Shown here: piece after piece, positions 27,197-35,939 of the stretch | How positions within the stretch are numbered: the stretch's first letter is position 1 | Layout: every line of letters starts with the position of its first letter | From: Candidatus Enterocloster excrementipullorum | GTDB taxonomy: Bacteria; Bacillota; Clostridia; Lachnospirales; Lachnospiraceae | Reading direction: 5' to 3' | DNA: 64,000 nt | NCBI GenBank assembly: GCA_019119575.1 | Contig: DWWT01000034.1 | Coordinates: 37,280-101,279 of the forward strand | Position numbers and translations under genes: made by a program | The notes under the pieces: model-generated | What the model was told of the DNA's origin: nothing | Database searches by the model: none | The model's input: only the letters and a program-made list of their open reading frames with translations

Positions 27197-27228
27197 CGGC
27201 CTTGCCTGACCCAAGTCAGGCAAAGCCG
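27197..27228 (-). terminator. Terminator after the DUF4250 gene
   Basis: A 14-bp stem (27197-27210 with 27215-27228, one G-U wobble) with a 4-base loop. On the minus strand it is followed by AATTTTG. It separates the small gene from the pilus locus. Confidence 0.75.
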
Positions 27229-27257
27229 GCTGTCAACAACATATGGTTCAGATGCAT

Positions 27258-27437
27258 TCAGTGAAAACAATTTCCCGCTGGCTCATAGGTATAGCCAATC
27301 CCGGCCAGCGCCGAAATAATGGTACTGGGTTCCACCCCCAGAGCCTGGCACATTTCATCCAGCGAATGATAATTGTCACGGAGCTGTGTATTCACATAGC
27401 TTAACAAAATAACCGGATCCTTTGGAATACTGTTCAT
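27258..27437 (-). CDS. DUF4250 domain small protein
   Basis: A 59-residue open frame, starting MNSIPKDPVILLSYVNTQLR and containing SLDEMCQALGVE and ALAGIGYTYEP. This matches the DUF4250 miniprotein family of Clostridia, of unknown role; the middle looks like a small helix-turn-helix. AGGAG lies six bases before the ATG, a strong promoter (27474-27502) lies upstream and a terminator lies downstream, so it is a self-standing gene. Confidence 0.8.
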   Translation of the reverse strand: MNSIPKDPVILLSYVNTQLRDNYHSLDEMCQALGVEPSTIISALAGIGYTYEPAGNCFH

Positions 27438-27473
27438 ATCTTTCTCCTGTCATTTTTTATCTCAGCCGAAACG

Positions 27474-27502
27474 ATTATAGCACCCGCAGATACTGTTTTC
27501 AA
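27474..27502 (-). promoter_or_regulatory. Sigma-A promoter of the DUF4250 gene
   Basis: TTGAAA (27497-27502), a 17-base spacer and TATAAT (27474-27479) on the minus strand, about 35 bases before the ATG. Confidence 0.8.
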
Positions 27503-27583
27503 CAAAAATTATCGCATTTTCTTTATTTTTCACCTATAGAAAGGTATTGTTATAATTATATTTCTTTATCTGAAATTATCAGT

Positions 27584-30172
27584 TTATTCCACGTAGGCAA
27601 TCAGCCTCTTTTCATCCTCCGAAAGGTCAATCACAATGGTGCTTCCCTCTTTTACGCCGTCGCTCAGGATAATCTTGGCCGCCAGAGTCTCCACATTCTT
27701 CTGGAGATACCGCTTTAAGGGGCGGGCTCCGTACACCGGATCATAGCCATTTTCTGTGATAAAAGTTTTGGCCGTATCCGTGAGCTCAATGGACAGCTCC
27801 CTGTCTGCCAGACGCTTATTCAAATCTGCAATGCACAGATCCACAATACTGCCGATATTCTCCTTTGTAAGAGGCTTGAAGAGAATCACCTCGTCCAGAC
27901 GGTTCAAAAACTCCGGCCGGAAATGGGCACGCAGGTCATTCATCACAGCCGTCTCCGCATCCGGGCGGATATTTCCCGCCTCGTCAATCCCCTCCAGAAG
28001 ATACTGGGAACCGATGTTGGACGTCAGGATAATGATGGTATTTTTAAAATCCACAGTTCTTCCCTGGGAGTCCGTGATCCGGCCGTCATCCAGCACCTGC
28101 AGAAGCACATTGAATACATCCGGATGTGCCTTCTCCACCTCATCAAAAAGCACCACGCTGTACGGTTTGCGGCGCACCGCTTCTGTGAGCTGGCCGCCTT
28201 CATCATAGCCCACATAGCCGGGAGGCGCTCCGATCAGACGGGCCACCGAGTGCTTTTCCATATACTCGCTCATGTCGATGCGGACCATATTGGATTCATC
28301 GTCAAACAGCGCTTCCGCCAATGCCTTGGCAAGCTCCGTCTTTCCCACACCGGTGGGGCCCAAAAACAGGAAGGAACCGATGGGCTTCGTGGGATCCTTT
28401 ATGCCGGCCTTAGAGCGGATAATGGCCTCCGTCACCTTTTCCACACCCTCGTCCTGGCCCACCACCCGTTTGTGGAGCACATCATCCAGATGCAGGGTCT
28501 TGCTGCGCTCGCTCTCCGTCAATTTTGCCACGGGGATTCCCGTCCACTTGGATACAATCCGGGCAATTTCATCCTCGGTAACGCTCTCATGAACCAGGCT
28601 CAGATCCTGGCTCCTTACCTTGGCCTCCTCGGCTTCCAGCTCCTTCTGCAGCTCCGGAAGTCTGCCGTACTGCAGCTCCGCCGCCTTATTCAGATCATAC
28701 TTCTGCTGGGCGTCCTGAATCTGCCGGTTCACATTTTCAATTTCCTCCCGCAGGCTGGAAAGTCGGTCCACACTGGCCTTCTCGTTCTCCCACTGAGCCT
28801 TGCGGGCGGCGAATTCATCATGAAGCTCTGCCAGCTCCTTCTGCAGATCCGCCAGCCGGTCCTGGCTCAGGCGGTCCGTCTCTTTTTTGAGAGCTGCCTC
28901 TTCAATCTCCATCTGCATAATCTTCCGGCTCATCTCGTCCAGCTCGGCGGGCAGGGTATCCAGCTCTGTCTTAATCATAGCGCAGGCCTCATCCACCAGG
29001 TCAATCGCCTTATCCGGCAGGAACCGGTCGGAGATATAACGGTCTGACAAAACTGCCGCGCTGACCAGGGCGGAGTCCGTAATCTTCACTCCATGATAGA
29101 CCTCATAGCGCTCCTTTAACCCCCGCAGGATGGAAATGGTATCCTCCACCGATGGTTCATCCACCATAACCGGCTGGAAACGCCGCTCCAGCGCCGCATC
29201 TTTTTCAATGTACTGTCTGTATTCGTTCAGCGTAGTGGCGCCAATGCAGTGCAGTTCCCCTCTGGCCAGCATGGGCTTCAGCATATTGCCCGCATCCATA
29301 GATCCCTCGGTCTTGCCCGCGCCCACAATGGTATGGAGCTCATCAATGAAAAGGATGATCTGTCCTTCGCTCTTCTTTACCTCCTCCAGAACCGCCTTCA
29401 AGCGCTCCTCAAATTCACCCCGGTACTTGGCACCGGCCACCAGGGAACCCATATCCAGGGCAAACAGCTTCTTGTCCTTCAGTCCGTCCGGCACATCCCC
29501 CCGGACAATTCTCTGGGCAAGTCCCTCCACCACTGCGGTTTTGCCCACGCCGGGCTCACCGATCAGCACCGGATTATTTTTTGTCTTTCTTGACAGGATG
29601 CGGATCACATTGCGGATCTCGCCGTCACGTCCGATTACAGGATCCAGCTTCTGCTCTCTGGCGCGCTCCACCAGATCGTAGCCGTATTTCTCCAGCGTAT
29701 CATAGGTAGCCTCCGGGTTATCCGACACCACTCTCTGGTTTCCACGGACCGTGGAAAGCGCCTGCAAAAATCCCTCCCGGGTGATATTGTACATCCGAAA
29801 CAGGTTCTTTACCTCTTTGGAGGGATATTTGATAAGGGCAAGGAACAAGTGCTCGACGGACACATACTCATCCCCCATAGCCTTGGCCTCGTCTTCCCCG
29901 TCCAGAAGCACCTTGTTTAAATCGCTGCTGATATAGAGCTGGCCGCCGCTGACCTTGGGCAGCTTCTCAAGGGCCTGCTTTACCTCGCCGGCCATCATGT
30001 CCCCCTGGATCCCCATCTTTGTCACCAGCTTCAGGATCAGGCTGTCCTCCAGAGTCAGCAGGCTGTACAGGAGATGAAGCTCATCAATCTGCTGATTTCC
30101 ATATTCATATGCCAATTTCTCACAGTTTTGCACTGCTTCCATTGACTTCTGCGTAAATTTATTGATATTCAT
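27584..30172 (-). CDS. clpB: ATP-dependent disaggregase ClpB
   Basis: Hsp100 chaperone of 862 residues, normal ClpB length. The N domain (about 1-145) is followed by NBD1 with [15 protein letters not shown], a coiled-coil middle domain (about 400-525) that is diagnostic of ClpB, and NBD2 with [16 protein letters not shown]. The conserved [11 protein letters not shown] sensor-2 region is near the end. It resolves protein aggregates together with DnaK. It stands alone with its own promoter and a CIRCE-like element upstream. Confidence 0.97.
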   Translation of the reverse strand: MNINKFTQKSMEAVQNCEKLAYEYGNQQIDELHLLYSLLTLEDSLILKLVTKMGIQGDMMAGEVKQALEKLPKVSGGQLYISSDLNKVLLDGEDEAKAMGDEYVSVEHLFLALIKYPSKEVKNLFRMYNITREGFLQALSTVRGNQRVVSDNPEATYDTLEKYGYDLVERAREQKLDPVIGRDGEIRNVIRILSRKTKNNPVLIGEPGVGKTAVVEGLAQRIVRGDVPDGLKDKKLFALDMGSLVAGAKYRGEFEERLKAVLEEVKKSEGQIILFIDELHTIVGAGKTEGSMDAGNMLKPMLARGELHCIGATTLNEYRQYIEKDAALERRFQPVMVDEPSVEDTISILRGLKERYEVYHGVKITDSALVSAAVLSDRYISDRFLPDKAIDLVDEACAMIKTELDTLPAELDEMSRKIMQMEIEEAALKKETDRLSQDRLADLQKELAELHDEFAARKAQWENEKASVDRLSSLREEIENVNRQIQDAQQKYDLNKAAELQYGRLPELQKELEAEEAKVRSQDLSLVHESVTEDEIARIVSKWTGIPVAKLTESERSKTLHLDDVLHKRVVGQDEGVEKVTEAIIRSKAGIKDPTKPIGSFLFLGPTGVGKTELAKALAEALFDDESNMVRIDMSEYMEKHSVARLIGAPPGYVGYDEGGQLTEAVRRKPYSVVLFDEVEKAHPDVFNVLLQVLDDGRITDSQGRTVDFKNTIIILTSNIGSQYLLEGIDEAGNIRPDAETAVMNDLRAHFRPEFLNRLDEVILFKPLTKENIGSIVDLCIADLNKRLADRELSIELTDTAKTFITENGYDPVYGARPLKRYLQKNVETLAAKIILSDGVKEGSTIVIDLSEDEKRLIAYVE

Positions 30173-30277
30173 AGACTCTTCCCCTTTCTCTCAGCCTGCC
30201 CGTCGATAACCGGAAACCACGGTTTCAATTGACAGGAAGGCTGCGGAATCGTGAATTGTTCTTTTTGTTCTAGTCGT

Positions 30278-30320
30278 AATATAACACACGTTGTTAGCCA
30301 TGTCAAGGGTCGAGTGCCAG
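30278..30320 (-). promoter_or_regulatory. clpB promoter overlapped by a CIRCE-like element
   Basis: On the minus strand TTGACA (30301-30306) and TATATT (30278-30283) are 17 bases apart, a strong sigma-A promoter. Around the -35, CTGGCACTC (30312-30320), nine bases, and CATGGCTAA (30294-30302) match the HrcA operator (TTAGCACTC-N9-GAGTGCTAA) at 7 and 6 of 9 positions. No CtsR-type heptad repeat was seen. The promoter is clear; the operator is degenerate. Confidence 0.6.
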
Positions 30321-30338
30321 AATTTAAAAATAAAATTA

Positions 30339-30370
30339 TTGCTGCCCGGCTGCGTACGGCTGGACAGCAA
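30339..30370 (-). terminator. Terminator of the importer/PHP operon
   Basis: The TTGCTG-type arms (30339-30352 and 30357-30370) pair with two mismatches around a 4-base loop and are followed on the minus strand by AATAATTTTATTTTT. The hairpin is 24 bases past the PHP gene stop and just before the clpB promoter. Confidence 0.75.
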
Positions 30371-30394
30371 CATACAATTTTAGAAGAGGGCATA

Positions 30395-31111
30395 TTACCC
30401 TCTCCCATTCAGCACATATTCAATTCCGTCCTTCCTAGCATTGAGTACCAGCTCCTCCGGATAAACGGCCCGTTCCAGTGCTTTGATGGACTCAGATACG
30501 TCTCCTACATCATAATAAATATGGGCGTCACTGCCCAAAATCACAGGCAGCCGGTAGGTCTTAGCCACTGCCAGCCACTCCGCTACATTCTCTGCCGCAT
30601 TCTGCCTGCCGGAGCGGGCCACAAAGGATGAATTATTCACCTCCAAAGCCACCTTATACTCATGTGCTGCACAGATCAGCCGTTCATATTCCAGTGGATA
30701 TCGTCCATCATCGGGATGACCGATGATTTTTACATAGGGGTTCTTCATCGCACCTATCAGGGCATCTGTGTTCTCCTTCGCATTTCCGGATTTAAGACAG
30801 GGAACATGGAGGCTGGCAATTACATAATCCATTTTTTTTAGTATGCTGTCATTCAAGTCCAGATTCCCCTGATAATCCATAATATTGGCTTCTACTCCCG
30901 TATATACCTGGACGCCCATAACCTCTCGCCGGATACATTTAAAATTATTAAAGTAAATTTCCGGTGCAGAACCCGGCATGGCCGGCGCGTGATCGGACAT
31001 ACCGTAGGCGGTAAGTCCTTTAGCCGCAGCCTCCTCTAAATTCTCTTTAAATGTACTGAAGGCATGGCCGCTGGCTGTGGTATGCGTATGTATATCAAAA
31101 TAAATTTTCAT
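30395..31111 (-). CDS. PHP-domain phosphoesterase (YcdX-like)
   Basis: Metal-dependent phosphoesterase of 238 residues with the four PHP motifs: DIHTHTTASGHAF, SDHAPAMPGS, VEANIMD with IASLHVP, and SDAHIYYD. Known YcdX-like PHP proteins are trinuclear-metal phosphatases acting on small phosphate esters. It is the last gene of an importer operon that also encodes a TIM-barrel isomerase, so it may dephosphorylate the imported compound. A second, closely related gene lies at 55207-55998. Confidence 0.85.
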   Translation of the reverse strand: MKIYFDIHTHTTASGHAFSTFKENLEEAAAKGLTAYGMSDHAPAMPGSAPEIYFNNFKCIRREVMGVQVYTGVEANIMDYQGNLDLNDSILKKMDYVIASLHVPCLKSGNAKENTDALIGAMKNPYVKIIGHPDDGRYPLEYERLICAAHEYKVALEVNNSSFVARSGRQNAAENVAEWLAVAKTYRLPVILGSDAHIYYDVGDVSESIKALERAVYPEELVLNARKDGIEYVLNGRG

Positions 31112-31122
31112 AATTATACCCC

Positions 31123-32151
31123 CTATGCGCTCAGCGTGAGGGAGACCCGATCCCCGGGATTATATTCTGTCAGGCAGCCGGCATATACGGTAAGAATCTC
31201 ATCGTGATACCGGACGGAATAATGAATTTCTCTCCCATTATACTGTTTATTCGTGATAACGCCAGGTATTCCCTGTCCCTCCGGATGGATAACCAGTTGC
31301 TCCGGCCGTACCGGATAGAGTCCCTTCGTCCGGAATTCCCTGGGTATCATGGGATTGCGCAGCAGTATGCCCTCCTGCTCCACCTGGAACGAATCCTCAT
31401 GCCAGGCACCTTTTAATAAATTGCACCGGCTGACAAAGGTGGCTGCAAAAACGGTTTGAGGATCCATGTAGATCTCCCTGGGCGTGCCAATCTGTTCCAC
31501 CGCCCCATCCTTCATGATAATAATTCGGTCTGCCATAGCCAAGGCCTCACTCTGATCATGGGTGACATAGAGAATGGTTGCCCCTGTGAGTTTATGGATA
31601 TTCTGGATCTCTCTGCGCATCTCAATTTTAAGCTCTGCATCTAGGGCACTTAACGGTTCATCCATAAGAAGGATAGAGGGCTTTCCCACAATGGCTCTGG
31701 CCAGAGCAACACGCTGGCGCTGACCGCCGGACAACTCTCCGGGCAGTCGGTTTTCATAGGGTTTTAAGCCCGTACAGCTTATAGCCTGCTCCGCAGCCTT
31801 CTCTTTCTCAGCAGCGGACATGTTCTTGTGACGAGAACTTTTTAAGGGAAATTCCACATGCTGACGCACGGTCATGTGAGGCCAAAGGGCAAAGGACTGA
31901 AATACCATTCCCAGATCTCTCTGCTCCACCGGAACCATATGTCCTTCTCCGGAATAAATCTGGTCATTCAGCCGCACAATACCGCTGGTTGGCTCAATAA
32001 AACCTCCTACAATCCGCAGCAGCGTCGTCTTTCCGCAGCCCGATGGACCCAGAATGGCGATAAACTCCGAATCCTTAATATCCAGGTTAATTTCCTTGAG
32101 GGCCTGGGTTTTGTTGAAACTTTTTGTTACCTGCTGTATATGTAGGCTCAT
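31123..32151 (-). CDS. FbpC/PotA-type ABC importer ATPase
   Basis: ATPase of 342 residues with Walker [10 protein letters not shown], signature LSGGQRQR, Walker B ILLMDEPLSALD and switch His in YVTHDQSEA. A C-terminal TOBE-like domain (about 270-342) is typical of the PotA/FbpC/AfuC group. It overlaps the permease gene by 65 bases but has its own GGAGG. It drives the import system described at the permease and binding-protein entries. Confidence 0.88.
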   Translation of the reverse strand: MSLHIQQVTKSFNKTQALKEINLDIKDSEFIAILGPSGCGKTTLLRIVGGFIEPTSGIVRLNDQIYSGEGHMVPVEQRDLGMVFQSFALWPHMTVRQHVEFPLKSSRHKNMSAAEKEKAAEQAISCTGLKPYENRLPGELSGGQRQRVALARAIVGKPSILLMDEPLSALDAELKIEMRREIQNIHKLTGATILYVTHDQSEALAMADRIIIMKDGAVEQIGTPREIYMDPQTVFAATFVSRCNLLKGAWHEDSFQVEQEGILLRNPMIPREFRTKGLYPVRPEQLVIHPEGQGIPGVITNKQYNGREIHYSVRYHDEILTVYAGCLTEYNPGDRVSLTLSA

Positions 32152-33835
32152 AACCTGATACCTCCTTCTGTTTAAATATTAATTTCTTTCGGTTTATCAG
32201 GCAGTAGCCGGCAACCACCAGGACTGTCACAAGCACAGACATGGCTGCCGCCAGGTTATAATCCCCTCCCTGCTGATAATTAAAAATTGTCAAGCCAATA
32301 GTTTTTGTTCCTGCGGAAGCCAGCATAGAAGACAGAGTCAGTTCTGTGAGGGCCGGCACAAATATCATAAAGGCACCGGAGAGAATGGGGCCGGTCAAAA
32401 GAGGCAAAAGAACGGAAAACCATCTGGCAAAGAAACCTCTTCCAGAAGCAGCGCAGGCTTCCTCCATAGCCGGATCTATCGTCAGAAGGGCAGTGGTGCT
32501 TCCCTTGATCTGCAGCACCAGATAACGGGTAATGTAGGCCACCACCAATATATGAATTGTTCCGTAAATGCCGGGGCGGAAACCAGGAATAGGCTCCACC
32601 CAGTGGAAAATCATGGACAGCGCCAGCACAATACCGGGAATGGCATAGGTCAGGGATGCGCATTTTTCTAAAATCACAGCTGCCCGGCTTCCTCTTCTCA
32701 GTTTGGCGTAGGCAATAGCTGTTCCCGCCACAATACAGACAAACGTTGTTACCGCAGCCAGTATGAGGCTGGTACGTATAGCGGATACCACGCCTCTATT
32801 GTGAAATACAAAAGCAAAATTGCCGAAAGTCAGATTCTCCGGCGCAAAATCCAGGCCATAGGACTTCAAGAAAGAGGAGGCCACCATGGATACCATAGGA
32901 ATTATATTGAGTATTAAAAGCAGTGTCAATGTCCCCCACTCCAAAAGAATCCGCAGAGATTTCTTAAAATGCACCCGTACAGAATAGTCCTCCTTTATGC
33001 TGTCCAGAGAAGCCCCACGCTTGACAAAGAAGCCTTCCAGGAGTGTTCCAGCCACTGCGATTACAGAAAGGATCATGGACAGGGATGCGGCCAAAGGGAA
33101 GGCGTTAGGCCCAAAGCCGATGGCATTCTCATAAATGTACGTACTAAGCACCGGAATTCCGGAGGAAATTCCCAGAAAGGCCGGCACGGAGAAATTGTCA
33201 ATAGCCGACAAAAATGCCAGTACACTTCCCGCTGCAATAGCCGGGGCTGCTGACACCAGATTGATCTTCACCATAGCCCGACGTTGCGAATACCCACAGG
33301 CCCTGGCAGCCCACTCCATGTCTCTGGGAATTTTCCGCAGCATATGGACTACATTGACATATACAATGGGAATATTGCAGAATCCCAGGACTAGAATAAT
33401 GCCTCCCATGGTATAAATATCCAGGGCCGGAAGGCCCAAGGACGTAATAAACTGATTGAGAACCCCCCGGGAGCTTAAAAAACTGCTCCAAGAGAGGGTA
33501 ATAATATAGGATGGGATAATAAAGGGCAGAAGAACAAGAAATTCAATCAGCCCTTTGCGCTTTATATTGCAGTAGGCAGTCAAGAAAGCCAGTCCGCTCC
33601 CCAAAACAGCAGCCAGAGTCGTAGACGTCACCGCAATGAGAATCGTGTTGGCAATCGCTTCCCAGGTACGTTCTTCTGACAAGAGGGTTGCGAAATTCTC
33701 CAAGCCATACCTGCCATCCTCCAATGTAATCCCCATAAGAAGGAGACGGGCCAGAGGAAGCAGAAACATTAGGACAGCCAGCAGGTAGATGGCTGTCTGA
33801 GCGATTGCCGCCCCTGCCTTGCGTGTTATTTCCAT
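32087..33835 (-). CDS. FbpB/AfuB-type fused ABC importer permease
   Basis: A 582-residue permease with two copies of the binding-protein-dependent permease domain in one chain. About 12 hydrophobic segments are present, and EAA-type loops occur in each half (MEWAARACGYSQRRAMVKI and MEEACAASGRGFFARWFSV). This fused form is typical of FbpB/AfuB. Many members are annotated as ferric-iron permeases, but AfuB and related proteins carry sugar phosphates or phosphonates. GGAGG lies five bases before the ATG. Confidence 0.88.
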   Translation of the reverse strand: MEITRKAGAAIAQTAIYLLAVLMFLLPLARLLLMGITLEDGRYGLENFATLLSEERTWEAIANTILIAVTSTTLAAVLGSGLAFLTAYCNIKRKGLIEFLVLLPFIIPSYIITLSWSSFLSSRGVLNQFITSLGLPALDIYTMGGIILVLGFCNIPIVYVNVVHMLRKIPRDMEWAARACGYSQRRAMVKINLVSAAPAIAAGSVLAFLSAIDNFSVPAFLGISSGIPVLSTYIYENAIGFGPNAFPLAASLSMILSVIAVAGTLLEGFFVKRGASLDSIKEDYSVRVHFKKSLRILLEWGTLTLLLILNIIPMVSMVASSFLKSYGLDFAPENLTFGNFAFVFHNRGVVSAIRTSLILAAVTTFVCIVAGTAIAYAKLRRGSRAAVILEKCASLTYAIPGIVLALSMIFHWVEPIPGFRPGIYGTIHILVVAYITRYLVLQIKGSTTALLTIDPAMEEACAASGRGFFARWFSVLLPLLTGPILSGAFMIFVPALTELTLSSMLASAGTKTIGLTIFNYQQGGDYNLAAAMSVLVTVLVVAGYCLINRKKLIFKQKEVSGYEPTYTAGNKKFQQNPGPQGN

Positions 33836-33850
33836 TTGGTCCTCCTGTAT

Positions 33851-34963
33851 TTACTGGAACATTTCGCTGAACTGTTCTTTATCCGCCTCGCGGTTCTGGT
33901 ACAGCTCCTCCGTATCCCAGGTTAAAGGTGTGATCTCATCAATGCTCTTAAAGCCCTCCGGAACCTCTACGCCGCTCTTTACAGGAGTATAGCCAATCTC
34001 CGCCGTAAGAGCCTGCCCGTCCTCTGAAAGAATAAAATCCACAAAAGCTTTTGCCAGCTCCTCATTTTCCGTACCATTTACAATACCCACTGGCTCTGTT
34101 ACTGCCGGGGAGCCTTCTGCGGGATAAACAAATTCCACGGGAGCACCATCATTCTTAGAGCGGATCGCCATATAATCTGCCAACAGGCCGCAAGATTTTT
34201 CCCCTGCTACAATAGCATTCTGCACAGCGCCATTTCCTTTGTCAACGGTAATTCCATTGTCCTTTAATGCCTGGTAATACTCCCAGCCCATACCCTCGGT
34301 TCTGGTGATAACGCCCAGATTATAGGCTGCTGCACCGGAATACAGCGGACTGGGCATAATCAGACTGTCCTTGTAAACCGAATTGGTTAAATCCGCAAAG
34401 CTTGCCGGGGCAGTCTGCACCAGCTCTGTATTGTATGCAATTCCTGTCGTGATAACCTTAGTACCCGTGTACATATGATCTTTGTCAATGTAGGTTTCCG
34501 GAATTCCTTCTAGCTCCGGAGACTCATATGCCATAAGCAGGTCCTGCTCTTTTAATGTCTCGAACGTTACATTGTCCGCTACCAGAAGCACATCTGCCAG
34601 TACAGAACCGGCCTGCTTCTCTGCCAGTACCTTGCTAACCACCTCCTCGGTGCCGGAACGGAATACATCCACCTGGATATCCGGCCATTTCTCATTGAAA
34701 CCGTCAATCATGGCCTGGATATCTTCCTCTGGCTGGGAAGTATAAAGGGTAATAGCACCAGAAAGCTCCTCGGCTGTTTCCGGCGCAGCTGCCTCTGTAG
34801 TCTCTGCCTGCGTGTCCGCTTCGCTTCCCGCGGCGGAAGATGCCGCCTCCGTAGACTGTGCTTCCATCTGTGCGGCTGTGGTCTCTCCAGCCGTGCTCTG
34901 ACATCCAGCCAGAACTGCTGCTGCCAATCCCGCTGCCATCATGCCTGCAATTCTCTTTCTCAT
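33851..34963 (-). CDS. FbpA/AfuA-type substrate-binding lipoprotein
   Basis: Lipoprotein of 370 residues. The signal peptide ends in VLAGC (Cys20), and an Ala/Thr/Glu linker runs to about residue 68. The PBP2 domain starts at AITLYTSQPEEDIQAMIDGF. At the place where iron-binding FbpA has paired Tyr residues (NNYYW), this protein reads LLADYMAIRSK, so the di-tyrosine ligand is missing. With the isomerase, PHP phosphoesterase and RpiR gene around it, a phosphorylated sugar or polyol, or a phosphonate, is the better guess. Confidence 0.8.
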   Translation of the reverse strand: MRKRIAGMMAAGLAAAVLAGCQSTAGETTAAQMEAQSTEAASSAAGSEADTQAETTEAAAPETAEELSGAITLYTSQPEEDIQAMIDGFNEKWPDIQVDVFRSGTEEVVSKVLAEKQAGSVLADVLLVADNVTFETLKEQDLLMAYESPELEGIPETYIDKDHMYTGTKVITTGIAYNTELVQTAPASFADLTNSVYKDSLIMPSPLYSGAAAYNLGVITRTEGMGWEYYQALKDNGITVDKGNGAVQNAIVAGEKSCGLLADYMAIRSKNDGAPVEFVYPAEGSPAVTEPVGIVNGTENEELAKAFVDFILSEDGQALTAEIGYTPVKSGVEVPEGFKSIDEITPLTWDTEELYQNREADKEQFSEMFQ

Positions 34964-35751
34964 CTCTGTTCTCCTCCATTAAAAATTTTTTGAATAAACG
35001 CAATATTCTGTTTTGCCCTGGAAAATCCCCTGTCTCCGTCGAATCCCTCGATAACCATGGGGAGCTGGTACTGTGCCAGCTCAGGAAGGAGCTTTTCCAT
35101 ATCATAATCGCCTGTGTCCAAAGATGTATGAAGCTTATTTCCTCTGCGATTGCTGATATGTATTTTTGAAATTCTCCTGCAATGCTCCCGCAGAATTCCG
35201 AATATTTCTTCGGCATTGTCGCAGTGGGCTGTGTCCAGGGTATACACAAACCTGGAAAACATAGTTCCGCATACCCTCTGCATAACGCCCATATCGGTAA
35301 CAAATTCTTTGGGGATTTTCTCCATAATTTCCAAGGACACATCAATCGCCCGCTCTTTCGCATACCCCAGAATTTCCTCCAAGGACTGGTACAGATAGAC
35401 CTCACAGGGCTCTCCTGCCCCGGGAATTGTACGGTGTCCGGGATGAACCGTCACTTCATCCAATCCCAGACGGCAGGCCAGGTCGATGGATTTTTTTACC
35501 TCACACACAGACTGGGCACGGATTCCATCATTAATAGAGGCAAGGTTGAGATCCCAGCTTTGGCTGTGCACGCATCCTTTCAGCGGATACAGCGCCATGA
35601 GCTTCTGGTAGTCTTCCTCACGATAGCCTTGATAAAAAAACTGCTGGGCCCACAGCTCGATTCCATCCAGACCGGACTGTCCGGCTAAATCAAAAATGTC
35701 TTCCAAAGATCCGTTCCATAAAAGTGTTGAGCTGAGATAAATTGTTGCCAT
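34960..35751 (-). CDS. Xylose-isomerase-like TIM-barrel protein (sugar phosphate isomerase/epimerase)
   Basis: AP-endonuclease-2/IolE-type barrel of about 263 residues. Visible strand motifs are GLDGIELWAQQF, EVTVHPGHRTI, IDVSLEIMEKIP, RFVYTLDTAHCDN and KIHISNRRG. The Glu, His and Asp ligands of a metal site are at the expected places. Members isomerise or epimerise sugars, keto-acids or inositol derivatives. It is the first gene of the importer operon. Alternative starts are ATG 35757 and GTG 35760; AGGAAG fits 35751 best. The substrate is unknown. Confidence 0.8.
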   Translation of the reverse strand: MATIYLSSTLLWNGSLEDIFDLAGQSGLDGIELWAQQFFYQGYREEDYQKLMALYPLKGCVHSQSWDLNLASINDGIRAQSVCEVKKSIDLACRLGLDEVTVHPGHRTIPGAGEPCEVYLYQSLEEILGYAKERAIDVSLEIMEKIPKEFVTDMGVMQRVCGTMFSRFVYTLDTAHCDNAEEIFGILREHCRRISKIHISNRRGNKLHTSLDTGDYDMEKLLPELAQYQLPMVIEGFDGDRGFSRAKQNIAFIQKIFNGGEQR

Positions 35752-35840
35752 TTCCATCACTTCCTGTTGATTGATGGACCCATTATAGCAGTCGCTTTGT
35801 AAAGCTTCCTACCATGAAAGTGTAAAATGTGAGTAAAAAT

Positions 35841-35864
35841 ATTTCATTTTTATTTTATTGAAAT
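35841..35864. promoter_or_regulatory. Inverted repeat in the RpiR-importer divergent region, candidate operator
   Basis: ATTTCA (35841-35846) and TGAAAT (35859-35864) are separated by 12 bases, directly before the -35 of the rpiR-type gene. A further TGAAA lies at 35815-35819. RpiR regulators often bind TGAAA/TTTCA palindromes, so this could control both directions. Confidence 0.45.
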
Positions 35865-35869
35865 TTTTA

Positions 35870-35898
35870 TTGCATTTATGATGAAAACCGGCTACAAT
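35870..35898 (+). promoter_or_regulatory. Promoter of the RpiR-family gene
   Basis: TTGCAT (35870-35875), a 17-base spacer and TACAAT (35893-35898) on the plus strand, about 40 bases before the ATG. On the other strand TATAAT at about 35779-35784 (minus) may serve the importer operon, though its -35 is poor. Confidence 0.55.
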
Positions 35899-35939
35899 AG
35901 ATGCAGAAATTCTAACTCATTAGGAGGAAGAGATACGAT

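Noticed and set aside
27923..29047. 374-codon open frame on the plus strand
   Set aside because: It lies wholly inside clpB and has no motif or ribosome site.
31123..34963. Ferric iron uptake annotation for the FbpABC-like genes
   Set aside because: The di-tyrosine iron ligand is missing and the neighbours are sugar-phosphate-type enzymes and an RpiR regulator, so I do not adopt the iron label.
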